64,000 bases of DNA, taken from assembly GCA_030549775.1 (NCBI GenBank), contig CM060174.1, positions 98,038,132 to 98,102,131 on the forward strand, in the 5' to 3' direction. The first letter of the stretch is position 1; each line of letters starts with the position of its first letter. The notes beneath the pieces are model-generated. The model was given only the letters and a program-made list of their open reading frames with translations, ran no database searches and had not been told where the DNA came from. The DNA comes from Tamarix chinensis (taxonomy: Eukaryota; Streptophyta; Magnoliopsida; Caryophyllales; Tamaricaceae). Below are positions 1 to 12,884 of the stretch, in pieces. The translations under genes were made by a program, and so were the position numbers.

Positions 1-1078
1 CACTTTAATACGAGTCCATAAAATTCCTCAAGCCCAGTTCGCTGCGGAGCCATGTCATGTCACGACAAATCGTAATTCTTAAGTGTTAATTTTTCCAACT
101 AAGAACCTACCCAGTTTGACTAAATTTCTGATGACATAATTATTACCAGAAATTTACGAGGCTTTTTTTAGATTTTATACCAAAAAAAATGGGAGCAATT
201 TACCGTGTTAGTGGCAAGGGTGGGAGCCATCAATGAGAGATGTGATCGCGGGTTCCCACGACGAGCCTCCTCAGTCCTCACTCCATGCTCTCTGACACCT
301 CCCACGTTTAGAGCCTCCCTCTCCCCCTCTATCTATCTCTATTTTTTTTTTCTTTTTTCCATAGTTATAGACTTATAGGCTTATAGGCTTATAGCGATCA
401 GTCTGTCTGCCTTTTTTCTCTCTCTTCATCATCTTCTTCCTCTGTTAATTGGAAGCCCTTTTTCCTTTCCTGCTGTCACAGACATCCCTACCATCCCCAT
501 AACCGTAAGACAGGCGAGAGAGACCCATGGATGCCCATCTTCTTCCCTACCCCTCAATTTCGATTCCACCGACCTTCTTCTCCCTTTTGACCGACTCGTT
601 GATTCTCAATTTCTAGGGTTTCTTTTAGACCTCTCCTTTTTCTTTTTCAATAATTCAATTTCCCTCCATTCTCTGTGAATTCTATTGTTCCCCCCTTCCA
701 TCTCTCTCTGCCTCCTCTCTTTTATATTTTTATCTTTATTTTCGTTCTCCTTTTTCTTCCTTTTCCCTTTTGTGGGTTTAATTATTCATTTTTTTCCTTG
801 TCAATTGCAAGCTCCGCTACTTTATTGGGTCTCATCTATCCAATTGTGCTTTCCATTCCACTGTTTCTCGAAGGGTTTTTCTAGGGTTTTTACTCCTCCC
901 AACATGTTCTTCTTTTGTCTTCTTACCGCCATCTCTGAATTCATCACTTGATTAAACATCCTCTCTCCCACCCATTCAACTTCTCTTATCCAAATTCGGC
1001 CGTGTTCATTTTTTCCCCTTTAATTTTCTGTTGGGATTTCTGTATCTGGAAAAACGCGATTGGTTGATTGATCCTTCG
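1..1078 (+). promoter_or_regulatory. Promoter and 5' leader of the RRM protein gene
   Basis: This stretch has no convincing coding exon. From about 290 onward it is strongly pyrimidine-rich (CT-rich runs around 300-360, 410-440, 540-740), as plant 5' leaders often are. A short TTATAG-type repeat lies near 365-395. Small upstream reading frames (for example 675-884) lie in the leader and have low-complexity Phe/Pro/Leu composition, so they are more likely leader sequence than proteins. I cannot place the transcription start; somewhere within 290-420 is a guess from the onset of the CT-rich leader. No clear TATA box was seen. Confidence 0.45.
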
Positions 1079-4000
1079 ATGGCTGGTTATCCGTCGATTC
1101 CGGGTCAGCCCAGTTCGGGATCGAGTTCAAGCTCAGGGCTTCAATATTTGAATTCTCCGTTTGGTGACACTACCTACACTAAGGTCTTCGTCGGTGGTCT
1201 TGCCTGGGAAACCCAGAGTGATACTATGCGTCGTTATTTCGAGCAATTCGGCGAGATCCTTGAGGCTGTTGTCATTTCTGATAAGAATACTGGTCGTTCC
1301 AAGGGTTATGGTTTTGTGAGTATTTATTACTTCCGCTTCTTATTCTAATTTAGTCTCTCCTTTTTTTTTTTTTTTTTTATTTTATCTTTCTTACTGGTAT
1401 ACAAAAAAAGGATCGGAATCCGGTAACACAACTATGGGTAGGAAAGCTTCCGCTAATTTAGCCTTATCAATTGCGTATATCATTTGTTTATGAAGTGTCA
1501 TCGATTATCATTTGCGTGCAATTGACTGACGAGGGTGATAAAATTGTAAGATGACGGTCCGGTTTTGTTGCATTTTTTTGGCCTTTTGGCCATTTTGGGT
1601 ATTTAATTGATTTGGCGGCTAGATGAAAGTGATTTGTGAAATGACTGTGTCGCCGACTGCTTCTTTGGAGGGTGTAGGTGACTTTCCGGGAACCTGAAGC
1701 TGCAAGGAGAGCATATGCTGATCCTGCGCCAATCATTGATGGCAGGCGAGCTAATTGCAACTTGGCTTCACAGGGAAGGCCGCGGCCTGCTCTCTCCTTT
1801 GGTACTCCTCATTTCCTTGGTCATTGTCTGTCTGGTTGCTTGAATCGAGATGATCAGTGTGCTATATCTATCATTGGTTAGTGTCATCGCAGTTAGCTGG
1901 AAAATATCCATCTGGACACATTCGATTGAGAATTCTTTCTGTACTGTGAGTTTGGGTGTGGCAGTGGGTGATGACCTGATGCTTTTCCACATTGTTGGCT
2001 GCTGTACTTTCCTAACGCTAGTTTTTGTAGTGTGTTTCAGGCCTTAGTATTGTAAATTTGTAATGGCCAAAATAGCGAGCGAAAAAGAATATTGCTAAAG
2101 TCATTTAGCACATGTCAAAATACAGAAGAAACCGTATCTTTTGTATTTTTAGATTTGTCTATAGGATTCTGTGGTGCAAACATAGGAATTACTAGATGAC
2201 CAAAACTGTTTCCCTTTAATGTCTTATCGGAATCCATTTTTGGCACGCCCTTATTTTGTTAGCCCTATGTGTGTTTGAGATCACTTGATGCATTTGAGAA
2301 ACATTGGAGTTGCATCTTTCATTTGCAATATGGACTGGATTAGCGATGTGTGGTAATGGGATACCTCATGTTATGACAACGTAGTTCTCAATACAGGAAA
2401 TCTGAAGGGACAAAGGCATTTAAAAATTGTATTACTGATCTAATTACGTGCATGTAGATCATAATAATAGCAGTGCAAGTTTACTTTTGTGCTCATTCTG
2501 TTTATCTGCACAATTTGTGGCTAGTGTTTATCTGCAATGTTGTATAATCAGGGTTGAACCGGTTTAAATGTGTTCAGCCAGTGCACCGATTAGGCAGTGG
2601 CTCATCTGCACCCTATCTGCACTTCCATCCATTCGTACTGTTTCCACTACATGCATATTGACTCCAACATCTGTACTTGTTCAATTGTCTACTTGTTACT
2701 CATGTACACAGAGTTGGTTTTTTTATTTTATTTTATTTTTAATTTTTTTATTTCATCCTTATCGAACATTAAAATCACACTTTAGCAAACTTCATTAAGG
2801 GCTCTTTTGTTTTGAAGAAAGTAATCTCCTTAGTCATGCATTCAAGGAAGTAAGTTGTAGGAAAGTACATGCACTGCTGGGAAGTAATAGTACTTTGTGT
2901 TTGATATGCGTCTTCACTTTCTTGGAAGTAATAGTATTATGTGCTTGATTTACTATGATACTATTAGGGAAGTAGCTGCCAAACCATATCCCTTGAAAAT
3001 GATATTTTTATTTTTATTTTCTCTGTATTATCCCCCAAAAATGACGTGCGTGTGTGTATTATTGTCACATTAAAGAAGAATAAATGAAGGTAATTATGTA
3101 ATTAGTGGCTAGCACTTACTCGTGGGTAGGTGGGTAAGTGACATTTTCAGTAAATGAGTAGATGATTCGGTCAAAGGGAAGTCACTTGCACTTATTTTCA
3201 ATTGAACAAGACACCAGTTAGTCACTTCTAAAGAAGTATCACATTTGTCCCTACTTACTGCATGCCAAATGAACCCTAGAAACAAATCAACTCGCAAGAA
3301 CACTTTACTTGAAATTCATGGTATGAAGAACAAAATTCATCATTTCATATTGCTGGGTCTCTATTGAAATGTGGGATCATGGGCTGCTTTGCTAGCGAGG
3401 GTGGAACTCCTAGTTTAGAATTTATGTCTAATAGATTCTGGCTGGTGGTGTGGGTGAGTTGAGAAGGGTGCACCGTTTTGTCCATGCTTGGTCTGTCTGT
3501 CCGCTACCCATGTTGATGTTGCTCTATTGTCTATATGGAGACAATGCAGATTGGTGAGTGCAGATATGTAGACAAAGTGCATATGGTGGGTCAGGATGTG
3601 CTAAATCTGGATCCAAAAGTTTGATCTGGTGTCTGAAAAATCTGATCCGATATTAAGGATATTCGATGTGATGTTGAAAAGAGTCAGTGGAAATTTGCTT
3701 TGTTTTTTGATCGGAGTATCCGATTCAGTAAGATATCAGATACTTTGTGGATTATTTCAATAATATATTATTGTACCGTGTTTATTAGGTTTCTTTTTTT
3801 TTTGTGATTCAAACTTTTATAATAATATTTTAATACTCTTTTTAAGTAAAATAATATAGATATGAATATTATTTTATATAAAATACTTATTTTCAAAAAT
3901 CAGATTGTACTAGGAATTAAAATTGATAAAATAGTGCTTTCATATGGATATGTTGGATATATCCGATATCTGATCTTTATCTGATTTGCATTTTTTGAAT

Positions 4001-7000
4001 ATCCAAAAGGGGTTTGGAACGAAAATCCGATATTGTGGATACGGAAATCCGATTATGAACACTCCTAACATTGGTAACATTGCCATCTCAACCAAATATA
4101 TCTTAGATCTTGAAATAGAAATTGACCTGGTTGAAATCAGTCAATCAGGTCGAACATGGATAGTCTTGACAATCAAACCCAGTTATTCTGTATTTTTGAC
4201 TACCAGCCGAATTCTATTACCAACTTTGAAATTTGGAACTTCAGGGGTTTCAGATTTTGATCATCTAGTTTTTTGTTGTGGTGTGATCATATGATCTGGT
4301 TGCAGTTTTTTCCCCCCTAACACCCCTTATTATGGGCATCTGTATTAGAGGATGGTGGTGAAATTAATGGGAAAAATCTTTGACCACATACTTTTCCTTT
4401 TTAGTTCTATTCTCCTTATGTGGATTTTCAGGTTTAGTTTGGGAAAAATGTGGATAAAAAATACGAATGTGGAAGGGGCGATGCATGAGTAGGGAAAGGA
4501 GATGGTGTGGTCTTATTATTTGTTCTCAAAAACTTGAGGAGATAGCTTCCCATCCTCTGTAGAATACTAATAGCTAGGAATCTAAATCCTGTTTAAGAAT
4601 ATTAACAAAGTACTCTGTCTGTCAGCAGAAGGCTAATGCTGGGAATGATGTCTGTAAGTGGTAGTTTGAAATTGTACAATCCTCATATCTTACTTTATAC
4701 ATTATTCGTGGTATTCCTCTCAGGCAAATGGAGTTCAGTATTTTTTTTATTATCTTTTTTTCCTTAATGAGCTTATTTGCTTTTCTGTCTGTCCATGGAT
4801 AGTACTATGAGGTACGATTCTTGCTGCCTGTTATGTTTTCTTGTTGCTTGCCTCATGACAGCAACATATGCCATTTGTCAGATCTGTGGTGTGCGCATCC
4901 CATTCTTTGATTATCTTTTCAGATAATTATTTCCGTCTTGATTTGAGTTGGAAAATTTCCTGTAGGCGTTATGTCATTATCTGCCATTTTCAATTTATCC
5001 TTTGATTCATTGAGGATTCAACCCCTGTTTCTGTATATTGTTTTCTTGATTAATTAGTTTATTCTTGGGCTTTGGTCCAATGTAAATTTCTTTTAGGGCG
5101 TCTAAGATCTCCTAGCCCTTTCATGGCCCCCCCTCGTGCTTCTATTGGAGGGTTTGGTTATCAGCAACCTATTCCTTACAACTACCAGCAAGGATATGTG
5201 TATTCTCCCTATGGGTAAGTTTGCTATCTGGCAACCACTTGTGTAGCGCTTTTGTCCGAAATTCTTGGATAAGCAAGCTTGGTCAGGAAACATGACTTAT
5301 CTCTGTATGATTATGCTTATGGGAACTTGGAACACCCCCTCCCCCTATACATATATATTGTTTGCATCTAGCAAAGCACCAGACTAATATGGCTTTTAGT
5401 CCTAGGTATATTGTATAGTGTATTACTTCAATTTTCTGCTAGTATTTTAATATGTTTGGTTGCATAGCCATTATATTGTATGGAAATCATTTTTGGTTCA
5501 CATTATCATGGATACATATTTTAGTTTGTTGCATCTATGTTGACTGAATGACATGACTATAATTTTTATATAGTTACCTTTCCATCCTGCAAACAATTGT
5601 GTCAATTCAAGCTCCTGCTTCCTCAAGAGTTCTTGTGGTTTTTCCTTTCTTTGGCTATCCTTTTCTGTTCAAGTGGAATTTTTTTTTCTGTGGATGCCCT
5701 TCCATCTTGAAAAGAATTAATTTGATGTCCAATTTGGTGCATCATGCAATGTTTGTTCAATATCCCTTAGGACATTGTGTATATTATCTTCTGTAGCATC
5801 TCCTTTGTTGATCATCTTTTACGTTTGCATGAAGTTTTAGAGTATATGTAGTTCTTTTATAAGTTCAAGCCCTTTCTTTCCCTCAAGTATTTATAGCTCC
5901 TTCTCCCTTTTTATGTCTATAGTTGGTCCATTCTTTGTTGTTCTAGTGTCTTTCTAAATATGTTGTGTTTTGCACCTTCTATTTAGCCATAATTTTTTGT
6001 TTTACTATCAAGAGGTCCTTATACTAAAGGGTCCTTGTGGTAAGATCTTGGTGCTATTGTAGGGTTGTGCGAGGGAGTAATATCTAGAAGTGAGATAACT
6101 TCACGTATGCAGCATGCTTTCACCATCTTCCATAGGAACTCTTGGATTTTGAAAGAAACAAACTTTAATCAATGAAAATATGTGTTGTGGTGTGTTGTTT
6201 TATATGGACATTATTTAAGAATGGTACTTTGGCTAAAATTTGAAGTTAGTTTTTTATTGATTGGGATGTGAAGGTTCATCTTCATAATTCTAGAGAAACA
6301 GTTCCTTGCCCTAAATTTTCCTAGTGTTATGCATGTCTTGGTGGATTGTCGTTTATTTTAGTGAAAAAGTAATCTCATAACCATTAAGTTTAGTTGGATT
6401 GATGTGAGAAGTGAGAACATATTAATTCATCAACCACTTGCTTTTTCTAGCACAAATGAAATGTCTATGTAATGATCGTACCACCATTTTCCTTGGTTCA
6501 TGTTGGTGATATAGTTTCTTTTAAGATTTTCTTATGCTTTTTTTTTTTTTACGTCGCAGGTATTCACCATATGGACATGAGCTCAATTACCCACAGGTTA
6601 AAGCCCTTCAAAAGCTTTGGCTGACACTTGTCCACTGTATTCAGTAATTTGTAGGGGTGTTAAAATGAATTTTGTGTGTTAATCCAACCTACATAGCCCA
6701 TGCAACCCAACGGTTCCAACCCATGATGGGTTAGGTTGGTGAAAAGCAAATTTAAACCTTACCCATCATAACCTATTGGTTACATGGGTTCACAGTGGGT
6801 TAACACACACAACATCAATTATAACATAATCACCAAACCTAACCGGCTAGCCATGTTCTTACTCGCCCTAAATACACCCAGACCCAAACTTGGTCTAACT
6901 TATCTCTGAATCGTCCTTGCCCCGCTAAGCTTGCCTGACATAGGTTCGCCTTATGACAACCTAACTCATTCTAGGCTTGCCTAAGGCATGGACCAACTTG

Positions 7001-10000
7001 TCAGGATGCTTAGTGAGCACACCATACCACTCGTCTATCTGGGCTTGCCCAACCACAACCTGACTTAGCTTGTGCTTAGCCTTCCTTGATGAACTTGAGC
7101 TAGGTTGCCAAGAATCACCTTGTCCCAACTAGACAGTACATGGACCAACCTCGCCCTGACTTGAAAATTAGCTCGGACCTACACCATCTCGTCTTGTCAC
7201 AACTTGGGCCCTCTTCGCCTTGGCTTGACTCTGCCTTGGCCCATTTGACATGATTTGTCTATTCACAATCAGACTTAATCGTGCCTACCCATAGTTGGCC
7301 CCAACTTACCTTTGTGTGGGCTTGTCCTATCTCAACCTGACTTAGTCATGACCTCCTTATCGTGACTTGACTTTGCTCGAGCTTGCCCATCACCACTGAA
7401 CTCTGCCTAGCTTTGCTATGTTGATTTCTCACTAACTGGGCTCTCCCCATCCCTATCGAGTCTATCTTGTCCTACTTACCGAGTAAGGGAACAATATAGT
7501 CGTAGTAGGGTTACACAGAATTCATAAGTTCACATGAAGGAATACACATGATATGGTGCAAATAAGAACTGATTCTAGAAATCCATTAGTAGATATAATC
7601 ATAATCCATATTCTTATTTATGTTGAGTTATGGGTTTCTATTATTCTTAATTCAGTAGAATGCTCTTGAGCCAATATTATTATCTGTTGGAACGGGCACC
7701 ATATCTACTACGGTAACACACCTGACCATTATTTTTAAACCTGTGGAACAGTTTGAAACACCTTTTAAAGCAAAACACTCTCGAGCTACTATTCTTAATT
7801 TGATGGAATAAACACAACAATTTTGTCTCGACTTACGTAATCTTTTACTCTAAGTGAGTAATGTTTTGTCCATTATTGTTTGTCTCAACGTCATTATGCA
7901 AACACACGTAGATATACAAAGTACATAATCTAACTTAACATAATTACTCGCAATACCTAAAACACAACCGTATGAATATCGGAATATTTTTCAAGGAAAG
8001 AGCATATATTTCCCCTAAAAAATCTTAATTTCACAAGATAAGTATCACTTTTTTCCTATTACTTATTTGACCACCAAATTTGATTCACATTCTTAAAATA
8101 TTATTATAGACAAGATATCCAAAAATTAAGCTTTATACTTCTATGTCTTACACATGCAATAATGGTCTGCGTGCAGGGTTACTATTTATAATTCCATATG
8201 AAATTCTAATTTCATAAGTTAGGCATAACTTTTCTCATAATATTTATATAACGAATAAATTTATTATGCATTTCTAAAATGTCAATATTAATAACATATT
8301 CAAAAATCAAGGTCTAATTCAAATAAATGTTTTATATATGCAATAAAGACCCCACCTTTAGTATTAATATTCCTAATATAACTCGTTTTCTCATTCCTAA
8401 TATAACTATTCATAATTACTCCAAATGTTTCTTATAATATATTTAGCATAATTTGAACCATTTAACTCATTTGAAATATCAAAAGTCACATATTTTATCC
8501 ATCTTGATCAAATTGTCCATATGATATCCAAAATGCCCATATTTTTTCACAAACCTTATGATTCCCAATATTAATTGTTTTCAACCTCCTATACTTAACT
8601 ATATATATATATATATGTATGTATATATATATAAGTCAAACTATAAGTCAAACATCATAACCTAATTTAGGTAATGATTCATGCTGACTTTCATAACTTG
8701 CAAAACCAAATTTAACCAACAATACACACAATCGCACGCTTTCATATGTTTTTAACTTTTTTTTTATTCACATAACACATGTTATACAACAACATTATTA
8801 TCCATATAGCAATACCAAACATAAGTTTTTATACAAATATTCACATTGCACACATAAGTTAGTTCCAACGTGTATCCTTACCAACAACATTTTTGGTCTC
8901 TAAGCATGTATAATCTAAGACTTGTTTGAGATCAGGGAAAAATACCTAATAATCAAGGATAATATAAGGTTAGAGTTTAGGAAATTAATCAAAGAAAATG
9001 GAGCAAAACCAAAGCAAATTTAAAGGGCTCGAGCTGTGTGGGAGATTGGTGCAAGTGGTGGAGACTTGCGTGAAGGGATGATGCAGCCAAGGGGCTGCTG
9101 TGTGTGGCTTGGTGACGCAGCCAATGGGCCACTACGTGGCCGGGTGACGTAGCTGGGGCGGTGTTGTGTGGCTGGGTGATGCAAGAAGGTTGTGGCTGCA
9201 GCTGCATTGATGGTTGGCGTTGCAAGGTGGTGGGTAACGTGAGGTGGTGATGTAATGGAGGTGAAGGCTATAAACGGCACTATGGTGCACAAATTTTGCG
9301 AAGGAGGGTGTGCATGGGGCGAGCACAGTTGTGTGTAGGAGTGTGCATGACTCGAGTGAAGGACGTGCATGATTGTGCGAAGGAGGGTGCATGGTTGTGC
9401 GAGGAATGAATACAGAAAAATAGGAACGCTCAAGGGAGGAAAAGATGATGACTTGGAAGAAGAAGAAAGGAGTAAGAGGGCTTGGTTGAGGGCGGTGGTT
9501 AGTGATGGCGAATGGTGGTGGTGACGTGTGAGGGTGCGAATGGTGGTGGATAGTTGGGAAAAGAAACCAGAGCAAGGCTGGGAGAAAGAAGATGGTCGGG
9601 TGTGGGCTAGGAAAATGAACAAAAGATGGAAGGGAAGAGTTAGAGATGAGAAGGGTGATATATATATATAGGGGAATGGGACGAGGAATGAGCCGAGGAA
9701 TGGAAAAAGGTGCAAGGGGTTTCGGGCATGGTTCTTGACAAAAAATTGGGGAATGGGTGTGGTGTTTGTGGTTGAGGGGTAGGTGAGGCAATGGACATGA
9801 AGGGAAGGGAACGGGAGACATGCGAGAGGTGGTGCATAGCTCGAAGAGGAAAGGGGGAGCAGTGGACGATCAGGACAGGCAGGGAGAAAGAAAAGGAATA
9901 AGAAAAGAGAAAAAAAGGAAAAGAGAAAAAGAGAAAGAAAAAGGGATTTGGGTTAGGATTAGTATTGGGTTTAAATTTTAGATTAGAGAATCGGGTAAAG

Positions 10001-12884
10001 TTAATTTATTAAATATTCGAGGTTAGGGTTAGGTTAAAATATTAATTACTTGGGATTAGGGTTAGATGACATTTGGGGTATTACAAGGTTGGGTCAAGTT
10101 GGGATAGGGCGGGCCGCGGGCATGGGCAAAGTTAGGTTGGTGTGGTACGTGCTTGAGCAGAGTTAGTTGAGATTGGATGGGCACATGTGAAGTCATCTTG
10201 GGAGGGGACACACTGCAGAATGTGGTTATTGGTTAGGAGTGGATACACTTGCATGGAGTCAAATTATGATGCGGCAGGCATGGGCTAAGTCGGTCGACAG
10301 CTAGGGAGGCTTAGGCAGATTCAATTTAGGATGGGACGAGTCTAGATGGGCACATGTGAAGTCATCTCAGATGGGGACAAGCACTGTGGACTGTGGTTAG
10401 GAGTGGATGCACATAAATAGAGTCAAATCATGATGATGAAAGCGTGGGCTAAGTCAGGTGACAACTAGGTGGGCTTAGGTAGATTCTGTTTGGGAAGAGT
10501 CTTGCTGAAGTCAAACCATGAAGCGGGTGTTTTCGGTCAGATCACGACTGGGCACCCAAGCGGAGTAAGTTTGTGATGTGTGTGCCTGAGCCTAGTCTAG
10601 CCGAGCTAAGTTGGACTTGGGCCTGGTTAGGTTGGGATGGGCTTGGTCATATTGGGATGGGGTGGGCCTCGTTAGAGTTAGATTTGGATGTGTTATGTTA
10701 GGTGAGGCTAGGGCAGGATTGTGCAGAGTTAGATTGTTATGGGTTAACTTGAGCTAGGTTAGGTTAAGGTGGGCTGACCAGGGCAAAGAATAAAAAATCA
10801 GACTAGATTGGCTGGTTCACCTGGGTATTAGTAGGTCCACCAGTACAAAACCATCCCCCCCCTTTTTTGGTTGCAAAAAGTAGAAAAAACCAGTCAAACC
10901 ATGGGAAACCCTTAATTGGGTTGTTTAAGGCTTGAAGAAAAATAAATTCAAGGGGAGGCAGCTTGGGGTGAACCGGTCAGTGTGGTTGAATCAAGCTCAG
11001 GTTGAGTTATACCGGTCAATTTTTTACATAAAAATTATTTTCAATCAAATTGAGATCAGATCAATTAGACTGTGTATCGGCTGTTGCGCTAGATCGATTT
11101 CCATTCCGGTATTTAAAACATTGATCTGGACAAGATCTGCTCCAAGTAAAGCAACTTGCTTACAACGAGTCAGGTTGGGATAAGGATAGCCCATATGGAG
11201 TTTGTTTGAGATGGAGTGGGCTCAAGCAAAGTTAGTTTGGGACGAGGTGGCCCGGGTAGAATCAAGTTAGGGCAAGGTGGTGGTAGTGGTGATATACTAT
11301 TAGAGGTGATAACCTGTTGGTTAATCCATTCTAACCCACCTTAGTGTATGATCTACTGTGGGTTGACCCATGTGAATCCATGCAAAATACTAATTCAATC
11401 CATCTAACCCATAAATCTATTTTTATAGGTTGGGTTATATAAGTTATGGCTAACCCAATCAGTTGAACACCCCTAGTAATTTGTGGGAGAATGCTGCCTT
11501 TTTATGTATTTTTGACATTCTTATTGTAATTTCTATAGGGTGTGTACAATCCTTACTGGGCTCAGCAGTACCTTCACCTATATGGAGTGCCTGGGACATC
11601 AAGTGCATCTGTTTATCCTTATGGTCAATCGGGCCAGTCTCTCCCTGGTGGGGTGCCTGGCAGTCATGGTTATACAGCATTGCCGAGTTATGCAATGTCA
11701 GGTCATCAAATTCTGCCATTCAGTAGTCCTGTTGCTAATGCAATGTCGACATCATCTGTCCCTGGTCTCCAGGCACCGTACCATCCTGGTAACATTTTAA
11801 TTGGAGTCTCTTCTCATGCATCACATGATTAGCCGACATTCTCATGTTTGACAGGCTAAATATGTTACTGATCTGGAGTGGCATCCTCTGTTGTAGTAGC
11901 ATTGTTTTGTCCTGTTCTGAGAGCCTTCGACAGCTATGAGATCTGTATTGATCTAACAACTTGGAGGCTAAATATATGCAGTTCACTGAGGTCACTTTTC
12001 TGTCATTATAAAATCATCAAACTGAAAACACAGACGATCCTCTTTGAAGATAATGACAGTAACCAAGATTTTGGATCAATACAGATCAGTGTGAAAACCA
12101 AACAGAAGGGGAATGAACAGAATAGTACTTGTTTTTTTGGTTTTCATACTGATCTGCATTGATCTAACAACTTGGTGACTAATTATCTTTAAATAGGACC
12201 ATCTGTGTTTTCTGTTTGATGATTTTATGATGATGGAAAATTGATTTTTGTGGGCTGCATATTTTCTATGGATTTTGTGTTTCCATTACTGATAAGATCT
12301 GTTGTCACCCCCACTGTAGTATCAATAAGAAAGATGTTATCCTTTTGTTTGTATGTCTTTGAATTGAAACGTTCAATCTTCACCTCTTTTACTTCAACCT
12401 GCATCCACTTTCTTGTAAATAATGTCATTACATTTTCATCTTCATTAAAATGAGAAACTAGATGGCAACTTTTAGCTCTTATGAAGTGGTACAAAACTTC
12501 ATTTATTATTTGGGAGAACTATTAGAATTATATATCATGTAAAATCGAATCAACAGTCATGAACATGGTGTACAACACAGTGAGGGCCTCTATGAGTGGA
12601 GACAATTACTTGAAACAGATATCGTTCTACATGAATTTGTTATCTTTCTGACGGTTGTCCCTGTTGGATTGATTTTTCAGGTGTAGTTACTCCTGTTCCA
12701 GCACAGCCACAGTTTATGCTTCCTGCACATTCTCCTCAGTTCATGCAAGTTACTGGTTCTGACCAAACAGCAGGGTGAGTACTGATTAAGGTATGGGTGT
12801 GTTTCATATCATTGTTGTGTCCATACCCTTGTTACCCATAATTCATGGTTGAATGTGGTTGCTTTCTATTACAGTTATCCTTAG
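1079..12884 (+). CDS. RRM-domain RNA-binding protein, plant ARP1/RBM24-like, 7 coding exons
   Basis: The product is predicted to bind RNA through one N-terminal RRM; target and process are unknown. Coding exons are 1079-1315, 1678-1801, 5097-5214, 6560-6596, 11539-11788, 12681-12774 and 12875-12884. All introns are GT-AG and phases join exactly, giving 289 aa ending GYP-stop. A Ser-rich stretch (about residues 12-19) precedes RNP2 (KVFVGGLAW, about 35-43). RNP1 (KGYGFVTF, 75-82) is cut by intron 1 after Phe79. The rest is a Tyr/Pro/Gln/Gly-rich low-complexity tail (repeated YSPYG, YNPYW, VYPYG), typical of plant single-RRM proteins of this group. The ATG at 1079 was chosen because it starts MAGYPS just before the RRM and the upstream in-frame extension has no ATG. 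Intron 4 is enlarged by a nested transposon and intron 2 is 3.3 kb. Family assignment is firm; the exact orthologue is not. Confidence 0.93.
2799..3276. mobile_element. Harbinger/Tourist-like MITE in intron 2
   Basis: A 478-bp non-coding segment has related ends: the left reads GGGCTCTTTTGTTT and the right, reverse-complemented, reads GGGTTCATTTGGC. It is flanked by TAA (2796-2798) and TAG (3277-3279), which would be a mutated 3-bp duplication of the kind PIF/Harbinger MITEs make. The ends match imperfectly, so the class is an inference. It lies inside intron 2 of the RRM gene and has no open frame. Confidence 0.45.
3556..4067. mobile_element. Degraded hAT-like MITE in intron 2
   Basis: The right end finishes AACACTCCTA, the usual hAT terminal pattern. 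It is followed by ACATTGGT (4068-4075), which matches AGATTGGT (3548-3555) at 7 of 8 positions. The left end begins GAGTG, as if the first three bases of the TIR (TAG) were lost. The interior repeats GATCCGATAT/TATCCGATAT-like words and is AT-rich. The evidence is weak because the left TIR is incomplete. Confidence 0.28.
7466..10085 (-). mobile_element. LTR-A: truncated large LTR-like element (subfamily of LTR-E)
   Basis: The right end is TTTGGGGTATTACA, the same terminus as LTR-E at 41325. From about 7466 the sequence follows LTR-E: a CTTACCGAGTAAGGGAACAA block, then repeats with the form of the CCACTATT...GTGG hairpins (7660-7810), AT-rich sequence, a TATA-like run near 9660 (TATATATATAGGGG on +), and a purine-rich tail. 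The other terminus is missing, so it is truncated. The open frames on - at 9020-9837 are Ser/Pro/His low-complexity sequence that I regard as non-coding. It is nested in the intron-4 hAT element. Confidence 0.6.
8598..8632. repeat. (TA)n/(GTAT)n microsatellite
   Basis: A run of alternating TA interrupted by GTATG lies within LTR-A. It is a simple sequence repeat with no coding role. Confidence 0.8.
11990..12245. repeat. ~250-bp imperfect inverted repeat (hairpin) in intron 5
   Basis: The left arm (about 11992-12110) and right arm (about 12128-12243) are reverse complements with scattered mismatches. For example 12003-12022 and 12214-12233 differ at one position in 20, and motifs such as AAAACACAGA and GATCAG recur in matching order. 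The centre is near 12118 with a short loop. A direct copy of ATTGATCTAACAACTTGG occurs at about 11949 and 12160. The segment lies wholly in the intron between exons 5 and 6 (11789-12680). It could be a fold-back MITE or a source of a long hairpin RNA. No clear target duplication was found. Confidence 0.75.

Larger units (their letters stand above)
6652..11475. mobile_element. Non-autonomous hAT-type element filling intron 4
   Basis: The ends are TAGGGGTGTT (6652-6661) and AACACCCCTA (11466-11475), an exact 10-bp terminal inverted repeat. It is flanked by GTAATTTG at 6644-6651 and again at 11476-11483, an exact 8-bp target duplication, which is diagnostic of hAT elements. The arms (about 6652-7465 and 10086-11475) are rich in degenerate words such as GGTTGGG, GGGCTTGG and AAGTTAGG: C-rich on the left and G-rich on the right, suggesting long subterminal inverted repeats. 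No transposase frame was found. A truncated LTR (LTR-A) is nested inside. Removing the element and one duplication leaves an intron of about 110 nt with intact splice sites, so this is an insertion into a working intron. Confidence 0.88.

Noticed and set aside
675..951. Two upstream frames before the RRM gene
   Set aside because: Phe/Leu/Pro low-complexity translation of a CT-rich leader; at most ordinary uORFs.
9020..9837. Long overlapping open frames (about 230 codons) on the - strand rich in Ser, Pro, His and Leu
   Set aside because: They lie in LTR-A, come from purine-rich simple sequence, overlap in several frames at once and have no domain or splice context.
9940..10080. TTAGGG/GGGTTAGG-like words resembling telomere repeats
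   Set aside because: They are irregular, short and dispersed in the end of LTR-A with no tandem (TTTAGGG)n array.
11878..12494. Frames of 70-94 codons on both strands in intron 5 of the RRM gene
   Set aside because: They overlap the inverted repeat and the intron, lack conserved composition, and conflict with the supported splice model.
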